DNA from: an uncultured Prevotella sp.
Lineage (GTDB): Bacteria > Bacteroidota > Bacteroidia > Bacteroidales > Bacteroidaceae
DNA length: 44,576 nt
Direction: 5' to 3'
Assembly: GCA_900540375.1 (NCBI GenBank)
Contig: UQFS01000031.1
Location: forward strand, 1 to 44,576
This document shows, one piece after another, positions 9,401 to 17,681 of this stretch. A program made the position numbers and the translations under genes. The number at the start of each line of letters is the position of its first letter. Position 1 is the first letter of the stretch. A model generated the notes under the pieces. The model saw only the letters and a list, made by a program, of their open reading frames with translations. It was not told where the DNA came from and made no database searches.

Positions 9401-10434
9401 TCTGTATGTGAAGGAAGAATACGAATAAAAGGCTGGGCAGACAGCGATACATAGTTGACTCCGCCAAAATAAGAGCCCATCCACATACCATTTCCACGGT
9501 CGTGGAATAGGCAATACAGCGGATTATCCGACAGAGAGAAAGGGTTTGAAGCATCGTTTGTATAATGATGTAGCGTCTTTGTTGTGATGTTATAAGTGTA
9601 AAGCCCTTGCTCACTGGCAGCCCACACTTCCTTCCCTTTTACAGAAAGTGCCCTAACAAAGATGTCACAGCCATTCTCCTTAGCCTTGATACCCGTAACG
9701 GCAGCCCGCTTTGGATTGATAATACTTAACCCATGTTTGTCCGTTCCGATAAAAACCATATTGGGATTTTCCTCCAAAATAGCCGAAACAATGTTTCCTT
9801 TGAAAGGCTGCCCGCCGTTTACCAGGAAAGGAGTAAGGCTTTGAAAACCGGGAGAGGTATACCAAAGTCCGCCCCCATAGAAGCCTATCCATACTCTATT
9901 GCCTGTGCTAAAGCCTATTGATGCAATATTTGGATGATGAGGGAAGACACGATTTTGCAGCTGCTTTGTCTTTAAGTCATATATGAATAAACCTTGCTCA
10001 TTGACACCGATATACACCTTTTGACGATGTTCTGCTATGAAGTTAACATTCCCCGTTATCCAAGTCTTCCTGTTGCTGACAGCTTTGAATGGCTGAAAGC
10101 TGTCTGTCGACGGGGTATAGATCCATACCCCCTGGTCAGTACCCACCCATATCTGCCCGTTTTTTGCCTGATAGAGTGAGGTTATGAAGTCGCTCCCCAG
10201 TTTAGAATTGTTATGGCTGTACACTTTAAAGAAACTCCCGTCGTACCTGCATAGTCCCACTTTCGTACCCATCCAGATGAATCCCGTTTGATCTTGTAGA
10301 ATTGCATATACCGTACTTTGCGATAATCCATTATTAGTATCGATGTGTTTAAAGGCATAATCGGTATGTGCCGAAGTCGGAAGGATTGCCAGAAGCGTCC
10401 ATATATAGATAAAGGATGTAATCTTTTTAAGCAT
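6481..10434 (-). CDS. Hybrid two-component system sensor/regulator of PUL1
   Basis: 1317 aa, the usual length for a Bacteroidetes hybrid two-component system. Order: signal peptide (1-22); periplasmic beta-propeller repeats of the two-component-regulator propeller type (about 28-690, recurrent IWxGTxxGL units); a Y_Y_Y-like domain (about 700-775); one membrane helix (about 785-805); histidine kinase with phospho-acceptor His830 in FFTHVAHEIRTPL and ATPase motif NLLSNAIKY; receiver domain with Asp1118 in VVTDVMM; and an AraC-type helix-turn-helix at the C-terminus (about 1215-1315). It should sense an oligosaccharide in the periplasm and activate the neighbouring PUL1 operons. It is transcribed separately from the sus genes: a terminator and its own -7 box lie upstream. 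Confidence 0.95.
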   Translation of the reverse strand: MLKKITSFIYIWTLLAILPTSAHTDYAFKHIDTNNGLSQSTVYAILQDQTGFIWMGTKVGLCRYDGSFFKVYSHNNSKLGSDFITSLYQAKNGQIWVGTDQGVWIYTPSTDSFQPFKAVSNRKTWITGNVNFIAEHRQKVYIGVNEQGLFIYDLKTKQLQNRVFPHHPNIASIGFSTGNRVWIGFYGGGLWYTSPGFQSLTPFLVNGGQPFKGNIVSAILEENPNMVFIGTDKHGLSIINPKRAAVTGIKAKENGCDIFVRALSVKGKEVWAASEQGLYTYNITTKTLHHYTNDASNPFSLSDNPLYCLFHDRGNGMWMGSYFGGVNYVSLSAQPFIRILPSHTEGKLHGRRVREMVQDAQGQIWIGTEDGGLNYMDTASGVITSVKESAAFPNVHGLCIYGNQLWVGTFAAGLKVVDTQTHRVIKSYQADGKQGALRDNTIFSIAASPQHELYFGTIRGLCKLNKFTEQFEYDRNIPSVLINKVCFDRQGNLWVATQNNGIYLKIGTSHRWIHLTHSHIGDYTLSKAVGLYEDRKGRMWITTLGNGLFCYRPNTRKIEKVSLNGYGTAEPVVLDLVEDQDGFLWISTLSGILKYNAGTKQSQLYSAQMTLLDNQLNVSSATIDRKGNIYFGSYNGIVKFSPSSFKQYYPTPKLIATELMINNTSIDNHTPGSPLQQNIVYTKEIKLAYYQNSFSLRVVPLAYEQLQKYRMEYILEGFTDTWQPVRVDYRIGFDNLPAGKYLLRVRIKNSRGEWDAHEYCLKVIVKPHPLLSLWAKLFYLVCACIMISLIIRYFHRRTLRKRKEAMDKLEQEKEMELYESKINFFTHVAHEIRTPLTLIKGPLEHIIKQERVKDVQTKEDLHIMSKNTDRLNELINQLLDFRKAERDGLKLNFEHCDIPQLVGKIYQRFLPLIREKNIDATLSIRDSGIMAYVDQECFTKIISNLLSNAIKYCASRISILIESAPANTFSVIISNDGNIISKNLRSRIFEPFFRVENHQQTAQTGTGIGLALARNLAELHKGTLTMDEDGHLNVFRLTLPLNQTDYIPLSAESGLTNMDEAEPRKSGRPLLLLVDDNAEMLEYEKRTLQDYYDIVLAANGQEALSVLEREKVNLVVTDVMMAPVNGYELCRNIKKDVNYSHTPVILLTAATLDLARMEGMESGADAYIEKPFSMEFLINTITNLLRSREEIKRTYAGSPFVSSDTVAKSNVDKEFLERLRSVMQRHMSNSEFNVDQLASDMNMSRSNLNRKVRGTLNVSPNTYIRIERLKYAAQLLKAGDCKINEVCYKVGFNNSGYFTKCFYAQFGILPKDFIKSS

Positions 10435-10456
10435 AACAGTAATTGTAAGGAGGCTA

Positions 10457-10464
10457 CAAAGGTA
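10457..10464 (-). promoter_or_regulatory. -7 box of the hybrid regulator gene
   Basis: TACCTTTG on the minus strand, 23 bases upstream of the regulator start codon. No TTTG lies at the standard distance of 19-21 bases; the nearest is 14 bases away. The promoter is therefore weak by consensus, which suits a constitutively low-level sensor. Confidence 0.4.
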
Positions 10465-10498
10465 ACGTTTTTTTTCTACAAAATGCAGGATAACGAAA

Positions 10499-10529
10499 GA
10501 AAGACAACCCTAAATTAGGGCAGTCTTTC
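10499..10529 (-). terminator. Terminator at the end of the PUL1 sus operon
   Basis: Arms GAAAGAC (10499-10505) and GTCTTTC (10523-10529) enclose a second palindrome CCCTAA-A-TTAGGG (10508-10520), with a 2-base mismatch between them. On the minus strand the stem is followed by TTTCG. It lies between the last gene of the operon and the regulator gene. Confidence 0.6.
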
Positions 10530-10567
10530 CGTCTACTGACTTAATTATCTATCGTTGACGTATGAGA

Positions 10568-11572
10568 TCATTCGATGGGTGAGATGAGAATTGCATTGAT
10601 GAAGTTTATACCGTCCGGTTGACATCCTCCTTCACCACCGGTAACGGTAATTGTAATCTTTCCGCTGCCATCAGGGGTCACTTCCATCTTTCCATAACGG
10701 ATAAAGGTGTTGTCTTCGGCAGGTGTTCCGCCTGTGGAAGCCCCCTTTGGGACCACAGCACCCGTCTCACCGACCTCTGTTGGAGCCTTCTTCGTGAGCA
10801 AGGTTATCGTTGACTGGTTGTTACCTTCGGCTGTAATCTTGGCAGAACAAACGTCGCCCCAACCACTCTTGCTCGTAAAGAAGGCGAGGTTATAACTTTG
10901 TTTGTAGCTTAAACCGGTAATCTCGAAGACCCCTTTATCTGTCTTATGGTCGTTCTTAAAAGCACTTCCCGATACCGAATTGGGTAGAGTTAGGGTGGCT
11001 CCATCTTCTATTGTGTAAGCAGGATCACCATCTCCTTCGCCCCAGTTAAAAGCATCTGTAACTTCAATATTTACCCAAGTAGGATTGCCGTTGATGTCTT
11101 TCATCTCCGTAAGATTTGATCCTAACGAGTAACTTGCAAGATTGTTCCAAGGCTTATCGGCACTGCCATAGAGGTTGACAAAGACGGGCGCTTTCAGTAT
11201 ATAGGAATCTTTGTTTACCTCAACGATACAACTATCGGTCAAAGTACCATCATCCGACGTTATCCTCAGTATCGTTGTGCCCAACTTTAGGGATGTAACC
11301 TTACAGGTAAGAGTAAGCGGATCAATGATAGTAGAGGCTACAGTAGAGTCTGAATTGGTCCATGAAAACCCTTTCGCAAATGTTTCCGGGGTATTAAACC
11401 GTGGTGTAATGGTAAGCTCATCGTCTACTGCTGTAACGAAGTAGTGGCTACTGAGCTTTACGGTTTGGATATTTGGAGGAGTAGGAATGGTTGCTTCGTC
11501 GTTACAACTAACCATTCCAAGCATCATAAAGATGCCTGATACCAACGCTGAAGATAATTTATTTAGTTTCAT
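10568..11572 (-). CDS. PUL1 surface glycan-binding lipoprotein (SusE/F position)
   Basis: 334 aa with lipobox Cys23 followed by NDE. Residues about 37-120 look like a bacterial Ig-like domain (alternation of VKLSSHYFVTAVDDELTI-type strands, ending DSCIVEVN). The rest (about 130-334) is a beta-rich domain with many Trp, Gly and Asn residues, ending in INFINAILISP, as in jelly-roll carbohydrate-binding modules. It follows SusD by 19 bp, the normal place for a surface glycan-binding protein. The ligand is probably the PUL1 polysaccharide. No enzyme motif was seen. Confidence 0.7.
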   Translation of the reverse strand: MKLNKLSSALVSGIFMMLGMVSCNDEATIPTPPNIQTVKLSSHYFVTAVDDELTITPRFNTPETFAKGFSWTNSDSTVASTIIDPLTLTCKVTSLKLGTTILRITSDDGTLTDSCIVEVNKDSYILKAPVFVNLYGSADKPWNNLASYSLGSNLTEMKDINGNPTWVNIEVTDAFNWGEGDGDPAYTIEDGATLTLPNSVSGSAFKNDHKTDKGVFEITGLSYKQSYNLAFFTSKSGWGDVCSAKITAEGNNQSTITLLTKKAPTEVGETGAVVPKGASTGGTPAEDNTFIRYGKMEVTPDGSGKITITVTGGEGGCQPDGINFINAILISPIE

Positions 11573-11591
11573 ATTGACAATCGTTTTGTTA

Positions 11592-13511
11592 TTAATTCCA
11601 ACCCGGAAGCTGGTGTAAGTTTGGGTTCTTATCTATTTCATCTTGTGGAATAGGCATCCAATAATTCTTCTTAGTAAAAGAACGTGTCATGACTGGTGTC
11701 CTTACAAAGTATGACTTTGGATTGGATTTGTTGTCACTGTTCAGTGTTCCGCTGAAGTTCATGCCATAGAATATGCCACTCAGCTGCTTTTCTGCCTCTT
11801 TCCAACGTCTTAGATCGAACCATCTTGTACCGTTTTCGCAGGCTAATTCCACCCTTCTCTCATGGTGAATAGCTTCACGCATCTCTTCTTGGTTGGCTGG
11901 GACTGGTATTAATCCTGCACTTGTTCCATATTGTGGAATACCAGCGCGTTCGCGAATAAGGTTCAGATACTTTACGATATCCGGGTTACCCGGGTCACTT
12001 TCGTTGAGTGCCTCTGCGTAATCAAGGTAAGCATCACCCATTCTATAGAGAACTCCCGGACGATAAGGAGCCACGTTTTGACGTGGGTCAACATCAGGAG
12101 AAACCTTCTTTCTTACAAGGTATCCATATGAAGGGGCATCATGAGTAGGACCACCGTCGTAGCCACCAGAGTAAAACTGCGTGTTTCTTCCTTCTCTTCT
12201 GAACCATGCTCCGTTGTAAAGCACGGTAATATAGAAGCGTGGCTCACGGTTGCAATACATATTAAAGGTACCGGCTTGGGTAATAACATTGGTAGTATTC
12301 TTAGTCGAACCGTTAGGACCACCTTCTATCCACTTTGTTTTTGCGACATCATCAGAGGAAGAGAAACCTGTTTCCGTATATCCGGAAGCTGTATTAATAA
12401 CAGGTGAGCCATCAGCATTGTAGCCCGTGATAGGTGCTAATCCGTTCTTCATATAGAACGCATCGACAAGTGTCTGGCTAACTCCCAGTCCTCCATTACC
12501 AGCTGTTCCGCGTGGCTGTGCATGCCTATCGTAGCTGTCGGAGTTAACCCATGCACGAGGGAATAGTATCTCATTATTGCCACGATTGGCAGTAACGAAG
12601 AGCATGTTTTGAAACGACATATATGGATCTATCGTACCATCGCTGTTGTATTCCTTGTACAGTTCGTGGCCATTGGCAGCAGCCAGGTCGATTAGCTCTT
12701 TGCAAGCCTTGGCAGCCCTTGTCCATTTTGCAGGGTCATAAACAGGATTAAAGATAAGTTGACCTTTATTGTTGCGGTAGTTGGCATAGTCATTATTGCC
12801 GTTAACCAGCGGACTTGCTGCAAACAACAACAATCTTGCACGGATGGCATAGCACATAATAGAAGTGGCACGACCATACTTCTTCGCATCGGTATATGAT
12901 GGCGGAAGCCCTCTTGCAGCCTCAAGGAGCTTGGCTTCGGTGTCATTTACAACATCGTCGAACGGTGTTTGACCAATCATAAGGGTGTCCGATTTCAGAT
13001 TGGCTATACCCTGTTGCACAAGAATAGCACCCCATACAATCAATCGACTATAGTTATTGTAAGCAATAAGAAACTTAGCCTCATTCTTCATGTACTCTAC
13101 TTCCTGATCAGTTAAGTCTTGTTCAGGCAAGCTATGGATACGTTCAAGGAGCGTATAGGCCGATCTTGTTCTACGTGGAAGGGTATACCAATAAGATCCA
13201 CGATACTCCCAATCGGTTGTAGGATCGAAGTTACCCTTCTGATATCCTATAACTGGCCATCCATAAGCTTCCCATCCAAGAGAGGGGGCTATATCATCGG
13301 CCATGGAATCGAAGCCTCTCATGGCAGAAGCATAGTTCTCAACGATACCGGAATAGACAGCACTTAGCCAGCTTTCTACATCCGATTTATCGTTAAATAC
13401 CTTTTCTAAGTTTAGGTAATCGTCTGGTTCTTTGTCCAAATAGTCTGTACATGAGCCAAGACAAAATACTATTGATGAAGCAATTAATGCTTTTGTGATA
13501 AAATTTCTCAT
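11592..13511 (-). CDS. SusD-like surface glycan-binding lipoprotein (PUL1)
   Basis: 639 aa. Lipobox Cys21, then TDYLDKEPDDYL, the typical mature start of RagB/SusD proteins. Helical repeat region in the first half (NEAKFLIAYNNYSRLIVWG and RATSIMCYAIRARLLLFAASP). The C-terminal signature is present: YLDYAEALNES, LIRERAGIP, EEMREAIHHERRVELACENGTRWFDLRRW and a final MPIPQDEIDKNPNLHQLPGW. SusD caps the SusC transporter at the cell surface and feeds it oligosaccharides. The gene starts 19 bp after the susC stop. Confidence 0.95.
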   Translation of the reverse strand: MRNFITKALIASSIVFCLGSCTDYLDKEPDDYLNLEKVFNDKSDVESWLSAVYSGIVENYASAMRGFDSMADDIAPSLGWEAYGWPVIGYQKGNFDPTTDWEYRGSYWYTLPRRTRSAYTLLERIHSLPEQDLTDQEVEYMKNEAKFLIAYNNYSRLIVWGAILVQQGIANLKSDTLMIGQTPFDDVVNDTEAKLLEAARGLPPSYTDAKKYGRATSIMCYAIRARLLLFAASPLVNGNNDYANYRNNKGQLIFNPVYDPAKWTRAAKACKELIDLAAANGHELYKEYNSDGTIDPYMSFQNMLFVTANRGNNEILFPRAWVNSDSYDRHAQPRGTAGNGGLGVSQTLVDAFYMKNGLAPITGYNADGSPVINTASGYTETGFSSSDDVAKTKWIEGGPNGSTKNTTNVITQAGTFNMYCNREPRFYITVLYNGAWFRREGRNTQFYSGGYDGGPTHDAPSYGYLVRKKVSPDVDPRQNVAPYRPGVLYRMGDAYLDYAEALNESDPGNPDIVKYLNLIRERAGIPQYGTSAGLIPVPANQEEMREAIHHERRVELACENGTRWFDLRRWKEAEKQLSGIFYGMNFSGTLNSDNKSNPKSYFVRTPVMTRSFTKKNYWMPIPQDEIDKNPNLHQLPGWN

Positions 13512-13530
13512 ACGAATTAGAATTGTAACA

Positions 13531-16500
13531 TTAGAAAGCTATTTCAACACCCATTGAGAACGACTTCATGATAGGATAGCGTAAGCCATTGCTATTGCTT
13601 GACGTCACCTCCGGGTCCCATAGTTTGAACTTAGAGAAAGTGAGCAGATTGGTACCGCGTAAGTAGAAGCGTGCTTTGCTTAGATATGCTTTTGCGATAA
13701 GATTCTTAGGCAATGAGTAGCCTATCTCTATTTCTTTCATTCGTAACATGCTCATATCTCTTAGCCACCATGTGGATGCTTGGGAGTTATTAGCGTTTGG
13801 TCCAATGGTTAAACGCGGATAGAATACATTCTGAGAAGGGGTATCTACTGTCCAGCGGTCATCAACATTCGAGAGAATATTGCCCGTAGCAGAGTTACCT
13901 CCACCCGGTAAGAAGTCTTGTGAACGCCCAATAATCTGCCATGTGCAGCCGTTCCCTTGGAAGAGCATACCTAAGTCGAATGACTTATAGACTATATTTA
14001 CACCGAAGCCGTAAATCAACCGTGGATCAGTTGTTCCACCAATAGCAGTGATATCAAGGGCATCTATAACGCCATCAGCATTCAAATCCTTGTACTTAAT
14101 ATCTCCGGGCCGCACTGTAGAGGTGTATGATTGCAATGGGACACCCGGTTTTAAAACGCCGTTATCAGGGTCTATGAAGTCGTCATTGGTAAACAAGCGT
14201 TCCGCAACCAAACCCTCAAGTTGACCTATCGAACGCCCTATAGTGCTGCGATAGGTTCCTCTTTTACTGATAGCCTCATCGTTTTCGAGAATCTTATTCT
14301 TGGCATAAGTAACATTGGCTTGTGCCGAAATAAAGAGGTTTCGTGCCAATTGCTTGTTGAATGTGAGGGAAGCCTCAAAACCATTATTGTCTACTTTACC
14401 GATATTTGCCCATGGAGCTTCAGAGAATCCGGCAGATGCAGGATAGTTAGTCCGCTTCATAAAGATGTCCCGTCGTTGCTCTTTGAAATAATCAAACTGC
14501 AATTGCAGGGCATCATTAAAGAACCCTAACTCTATTCCGACATCTGTTTTACGAACCGTCTCCCATGTAAGTTCAGGAACACCGATGGCTCCTTCCCACT
14601 TTCCTGTTATCGACCATTCCTTGTTATAGCCAAATTCATAAGCATCAGTGGTAGAAACTTCAGAAATATAAGCAAAACGCCGGCCGTCCAAAGAGCTGTT
14701 ACCAGCCAGGCCGTACGATACTCTCAGCTTAGCTTTCGATAATACCGGACGGAGCTTTTGCATGAACTTCTCCTCACTGATAATCCATCCTGCTGCTATA
14801 GAAGGAAAGAAACCATAGCGCTTTCCTTTGGCAAAATTCTCAGAACCATTGTATCCAAAGTTGAACTCTGCGATGTATTTAGAGTCGTAATTATAGGAGA
14901 ATCGACCTGCGAAACCTTGGTTACGATAAGGCTGTTTGCTGCCATCGTCATAGTTTCTCCAGTTCCCCATGAACATTGCATCTACGTTATGCTTCTTGGC
15001 AAAGATTCTGCTATAGCTGAAGTTGAATTCCAAATAAGTGCTTCTATTACCCCAATCGGATCCCTTTGCATATCCAAGGAAGTCTTGCCCTTCGGTATCT
15101 AAAGCTCCCATCTTTAGCTCTCCGGTAACAGCATTACGACCTACAGCAGGGTTATACATATCTGGCCACTTGGCTCTTGTTACGTAATTAGATGAGTAAC
15201 TATCGAAAGAGAAAGTTCCTTTAAACTTCAACCCCGGAGTAATGAACTTCAAATCCTGCTCTAAAGCAAATAAAGACTCTATCTTACTGGAGTTGGTTGT
15301 CTTGTAACCACGTTGCGTTGCAAGCACATAAGGATTTTCACGATACACAACTCGGGCAAATTTTCCATTAGAATATTGCGCTGGATGGGCAATAGGAGTA
15401 ATGGTAAAAGCCTGATTAAAGATATCGTCTATACTCTCAGGAGTACCTCTACGCGACTGTAAGTAGCCTCCGATATTGAAACGTAACAAAGTTGTAGGGG
15501 TGATGTTGATGTCTACGTTTGAACGCATATTATAGCGATTCAATCGTAAAGAAGAGTCCCACGACTGTGATTTGTCACGTGCAAGAATACCCGATTCACC
15601 GTAATAGGCTCCCACTAAAGAGTATCTGATGATATCGCTACCACCATTTACATCAATGGTTACATGGTTATTCGAGGCATAATCCTTAGTGATAGCATCA
15701 ATCCAGTTCACATCCGGGTAAATATCTGTGTCTATATGATAGCGTGTATTGTAGATCTGATCGTCAGAATAGATGGGCCTTTGACCACTCTCGGCAGCGA
15801 TACTGTTCATCACTTCCATATACTTAGCGCCATTAACAAAGTCTGGTAGCTTGGTAGGCTGCGTGACAGCACTCTCGAAAGTAATATTAACAGATGGCTT
15901 ACCGATACGTCCGCGTTTGGTATTTATCAAAATTACACCATTTGCACCACGTACTCCATACACTGCACTGGCAGCAGCATCCTTCAAAACAGAGAACGAT
16001 TCTATTTCGTTAGGGTCAAGATCGTTCAGGCTTCTTTCGATCCCATCGACCAAAACCAGTGGGTTCCGACCCGATTGGAAGGTGTTAATACCACGAATCC
16101 AGAAAGAAGAATTGTCGTAACCGGGCTCTCCTGAACGTTGCACAGCGATAATACCAGGCACCTGACCGGCCAGGTTATTGCTAAGAGAACGTGATGTTCC
16201 CGACTTCAATCGGTCTGGGTCAATGGTGGTGATAGCGCCTACCACCGATTCTTTCTTCTGTGTTCCGTATCCCACAACCACCACTTCGCCCAATTTGCCC
16301 ATGTCCTCTTGCAAAGTGAAGTTCAGAACCCTGCGACCACCAATAGGCTCACGTCTCGATTCATAGCCAATATAACTTACATAAAGAGTATCTCTTAAAC
16401 TCTTTACATTAATAGAAAAGAGTCCGTCGAGGTCTGTGATCACCCCTGTGGATGATCCTGACGTCCGGATGGTTGCACCTATCAAAGGTTCACCATGAGT

Positions 16501-16623
16501 ATCGGCCACACTACCGGATACGGTCAACGCGGTTTGTGCATTTACCTGATACGGTATGATAAGGAGAGATGCAACGAGGCTTTCCCTTATGTACCTGCGG
16601 ATTTTTAAGATTTGTACCATCAT
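13531..16623 (-). CDS. SusC-like TonB-dependent transporter (PUL1)
   Basis: About 1030 aa when started at the ATG at 16623. The frame is open to 16707, but that extension lies inside the GH43 gene. The chosen ATG sits 4 bases after the GH43 stop. Order: signal peptide ending VNAQ; carboxypeptidase-D-regulatory-like domain (VSGSVADTHGEPLIGATI to LYVSYIGYESR); TonB box region GEVVVVGYGTQ; plug (PLVLVDGIERSLNDLDPNEIESFSVLKDAAASAVYGVRGANGVILI); long barrel; aromatic C-terminus FSMGVEIAF. It imports oligosaccharides across the outer membrane together with the SusD encoded next. The conserved ...GANGVILI site is intact here, in contrast to the second SusC in the window. Confidence 0.95.
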   Translation of the reverse strand: MMVQILKIRRYIRESLVASLLIIPYQVNAQTALTVSGSVADTHGEPLIGATIRTSGSSTGVITDLDGLFSINVKSLRDTLYVSYIGYESRREPIGGRRVLNFTLQEDMGKLGEVVVVGYGTQKKESVVGAITTIDPDRLKSGTSRSLSNNLAGQVPGIIAVQRSGEPGYDNSSFWIRGINTFQSGRNPLVLVDGIERSLNDLDPNEIESFSVLKDAAASAVYGVRGANGVILINTKRGRIGKPSVNITFESAVTQPTKLPDFVNGAKYMEVMNSIAAESGQRPIYSDDQIYNTRYHIDTDIYPDVNWIDAITKDYASNNHVTIDVNGGSDIIRYSLVGAYYGESGILARDKSQSWDSSLRLNRYNMRSNVDINITPTTLLRFNIGGYLQSRRGTPESIDDIFNQAFTITPIAHPAQYSNGKFARVVYRENPYVLATQRGYKTTNSSKIESLFALEQDLKFITPGLKFKGTFSFDSYSSNYVTRAKWPDMYNPAVGRNAVTGELKMGALDTEGQDFLGYAKGSDWGNRSTYLEFNFSYSRIFAKKHNVDAMFMGNWRNYDDGSKQPYRNQGFAGRFSYNYDSKYIAEFNFGYNGSENFAKGKRYGFFPSIAAGWIISEEKFMQKLRPVLSKAKLRVSYGLAGNSSLDGRRFAYISEVSTTDAYEFGYNKEWSITGKWEGAIGVPELTWETVRKTDVGIELGFFNDALQLQFDYFKEQRRDIFMKRTNYPASAGFSEAPWANIGKVDNNGFEASLTFNKQLARNLFISAQANVTYAKNKILENDEAISKRGTYRSTIGRSIGQLEGLVAERLFTNDDFIDPDNGVLKPGVPLQSYTSTVRPGDIKYKDLNADGVIDALDITAIGGTTDPRLIYGFGVNIVYKSFDLGMLFQGNGCTWQIIGRSQDFLPGGGNSATGNILSNVDDRWTVDTPSQNVFYPRLTIGPNANNSQASTWWLRDMSMLRMKEIEIGYSLPKNLIAKAYLSKARFYLRGTNLLTFSKFKLWDPEVTSSNSNGLRYPIMKSFSMGVEIAF

Positions 16624-16627
16624 TATT

Positions 16628-17656
16628 TTATTTTTTGTTAAACACTGGTAAAGCTTGTTCGGTAGTGGAAGGGGTGCCGTTTTCGATGTAAGGCCAGCCC
16701 TCCTCATCCCACTTTAATGGATCTAACAGTAGGAAGCGGCCCTCGTCTTCTTTGCCAATCTCGATCCCGTGATACAGAATCCAATCCTGTCCGGCATCAT
16801 CCTGTACTATTTTCGAATTATGGCCATTACCCACGAAAGTGTCGTTAGGACCTATTACTATCGAAAAGTTGTTCGACAGCATACGATCTCCATTCTTATC
16901 TACGTATGGTCCCCAAATGTCTTTCGAACGGCCTACCACTACACGGTAAGTACTTTTAGCTCCATTACAGCAGGTGCCCCATGATGCGAAGAGGTAGTAA
17001 TAGTCTCCATGCTTATGAATATAAGGTGCCTCGAAAGCGTTCCCTGCCAGTTTTATCTTCGTTTCCTTGGCATTGTCGACAACGGATAAGCCGTCGTCTT
17101 TAAGCTGGACAGCATAGATTCCGTAAAAACTACCCCACACCAAATACTTCTTTCCATCGTATTCGAAGTAGGATGGGTCAATAGAATTGGTTACGCCGAT
17201 TTCATTGCTCCGGAACATCTTGCCTTTATCGGTGAACGGACCACCGGGATTATCGGCAACTGCTACGCCTATTCCGCAAGTTTGAACACCTCCCCAGACC
17301 GACATAGCATAGTACATTACGTACTTTCCATCAATATAATTGATGTCTGGTGCCCATACATTCCCGGTTGGTTCGAACCGAGGACGTGTAGCATCTGTAA
17401 ACGCCCGACCTACATAGTGCCAGTTGGCAAGGTTATTAGAAGACATGATTGGTACGTTATAAGTATCTTCTGTGGCATAGACATAGAAGTCTCCGTCTTT
17501 TCCTTTAATAACTGTTGGGTCAGGTAAGCTGCCGGCTACAACGGGGTTTTTATAGGTAGTCTTTTCCGGTGGTGCAGGCACATCATTATTGAAAGGTGAT
17601 GTACAAGAGATTAGTACAAGACTAAGTCCTGTAAGTAATAATAGGTTACGTTTCAT
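16628..17656 (-). CDS. GH43 lipoprotein, arabinanase-like
   Basis: 342 aa from the ATG at 17656; the frame extends to 17677 but the signal peptide begins at MKRNLL. Lipobox Cys18. The five-bladed propeller signatures of GH43 are visible: PDPTVIKGKDGDFYVYATED (catalytic base Asp), NVWAPDI, GIGVAV, TNSIDPSYF (modulating Asp) and GNAFEAPYI (acid Glu). The segment GTCCNGAKSTYRVVVGRS is the mark of endo-1,5-alpha-L-arabinanase-like members. A surface or periplasmic enzyme cleaving arabinose-containing side chains is the best guess. It is a clear paralogue of the GH43 half of the fusion protein 4 kb upstream. It lies 26 bp after the GH3 gene and 4 bp before susC. Confidence 0.85.
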   Translation of the reverse strand: MKRNLLLLTGLSLVLISCTSPFNNDVPAPPEKTTYKNPVVAGSLPDPTVIKGKDGDFYVYATEDTYNVPIMSSNNLANWHYVGRAFTDATRPRFEPTGNVWAPDINYIDGKYVMYYAMSVWGGVQTCGIGVAVADNPGGPFTDKGKMFRSNEIGVTNSIDPSYFEYDGKKYLVWGSFYGIYAVQLKDDGLSVVDNAKETKIKLAGNAFEAPYIHKHGDYYYLFASWGTCCNGAKSTYRVVVGRSKDIWGPYVDKNGDRMLSNNFSIVIGPNDTFVGNGHNSKIVQDDAGQDWILYHGIEIGKEDEGRFLLLDPLKWDEEGWPYIENGTPSTTEQALPVFNKK

Positions 17657-17681
17657 AATTATTATATAGTTAAACAAATGT

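Noticed and set aside
16624..16707. N-terminal extension of the PUL1 SusC
   Set aside because: The first 28 codons lie within the GH43 gene and lack signal-peptide character; the ATG at 16623 gives a normal SusC start.
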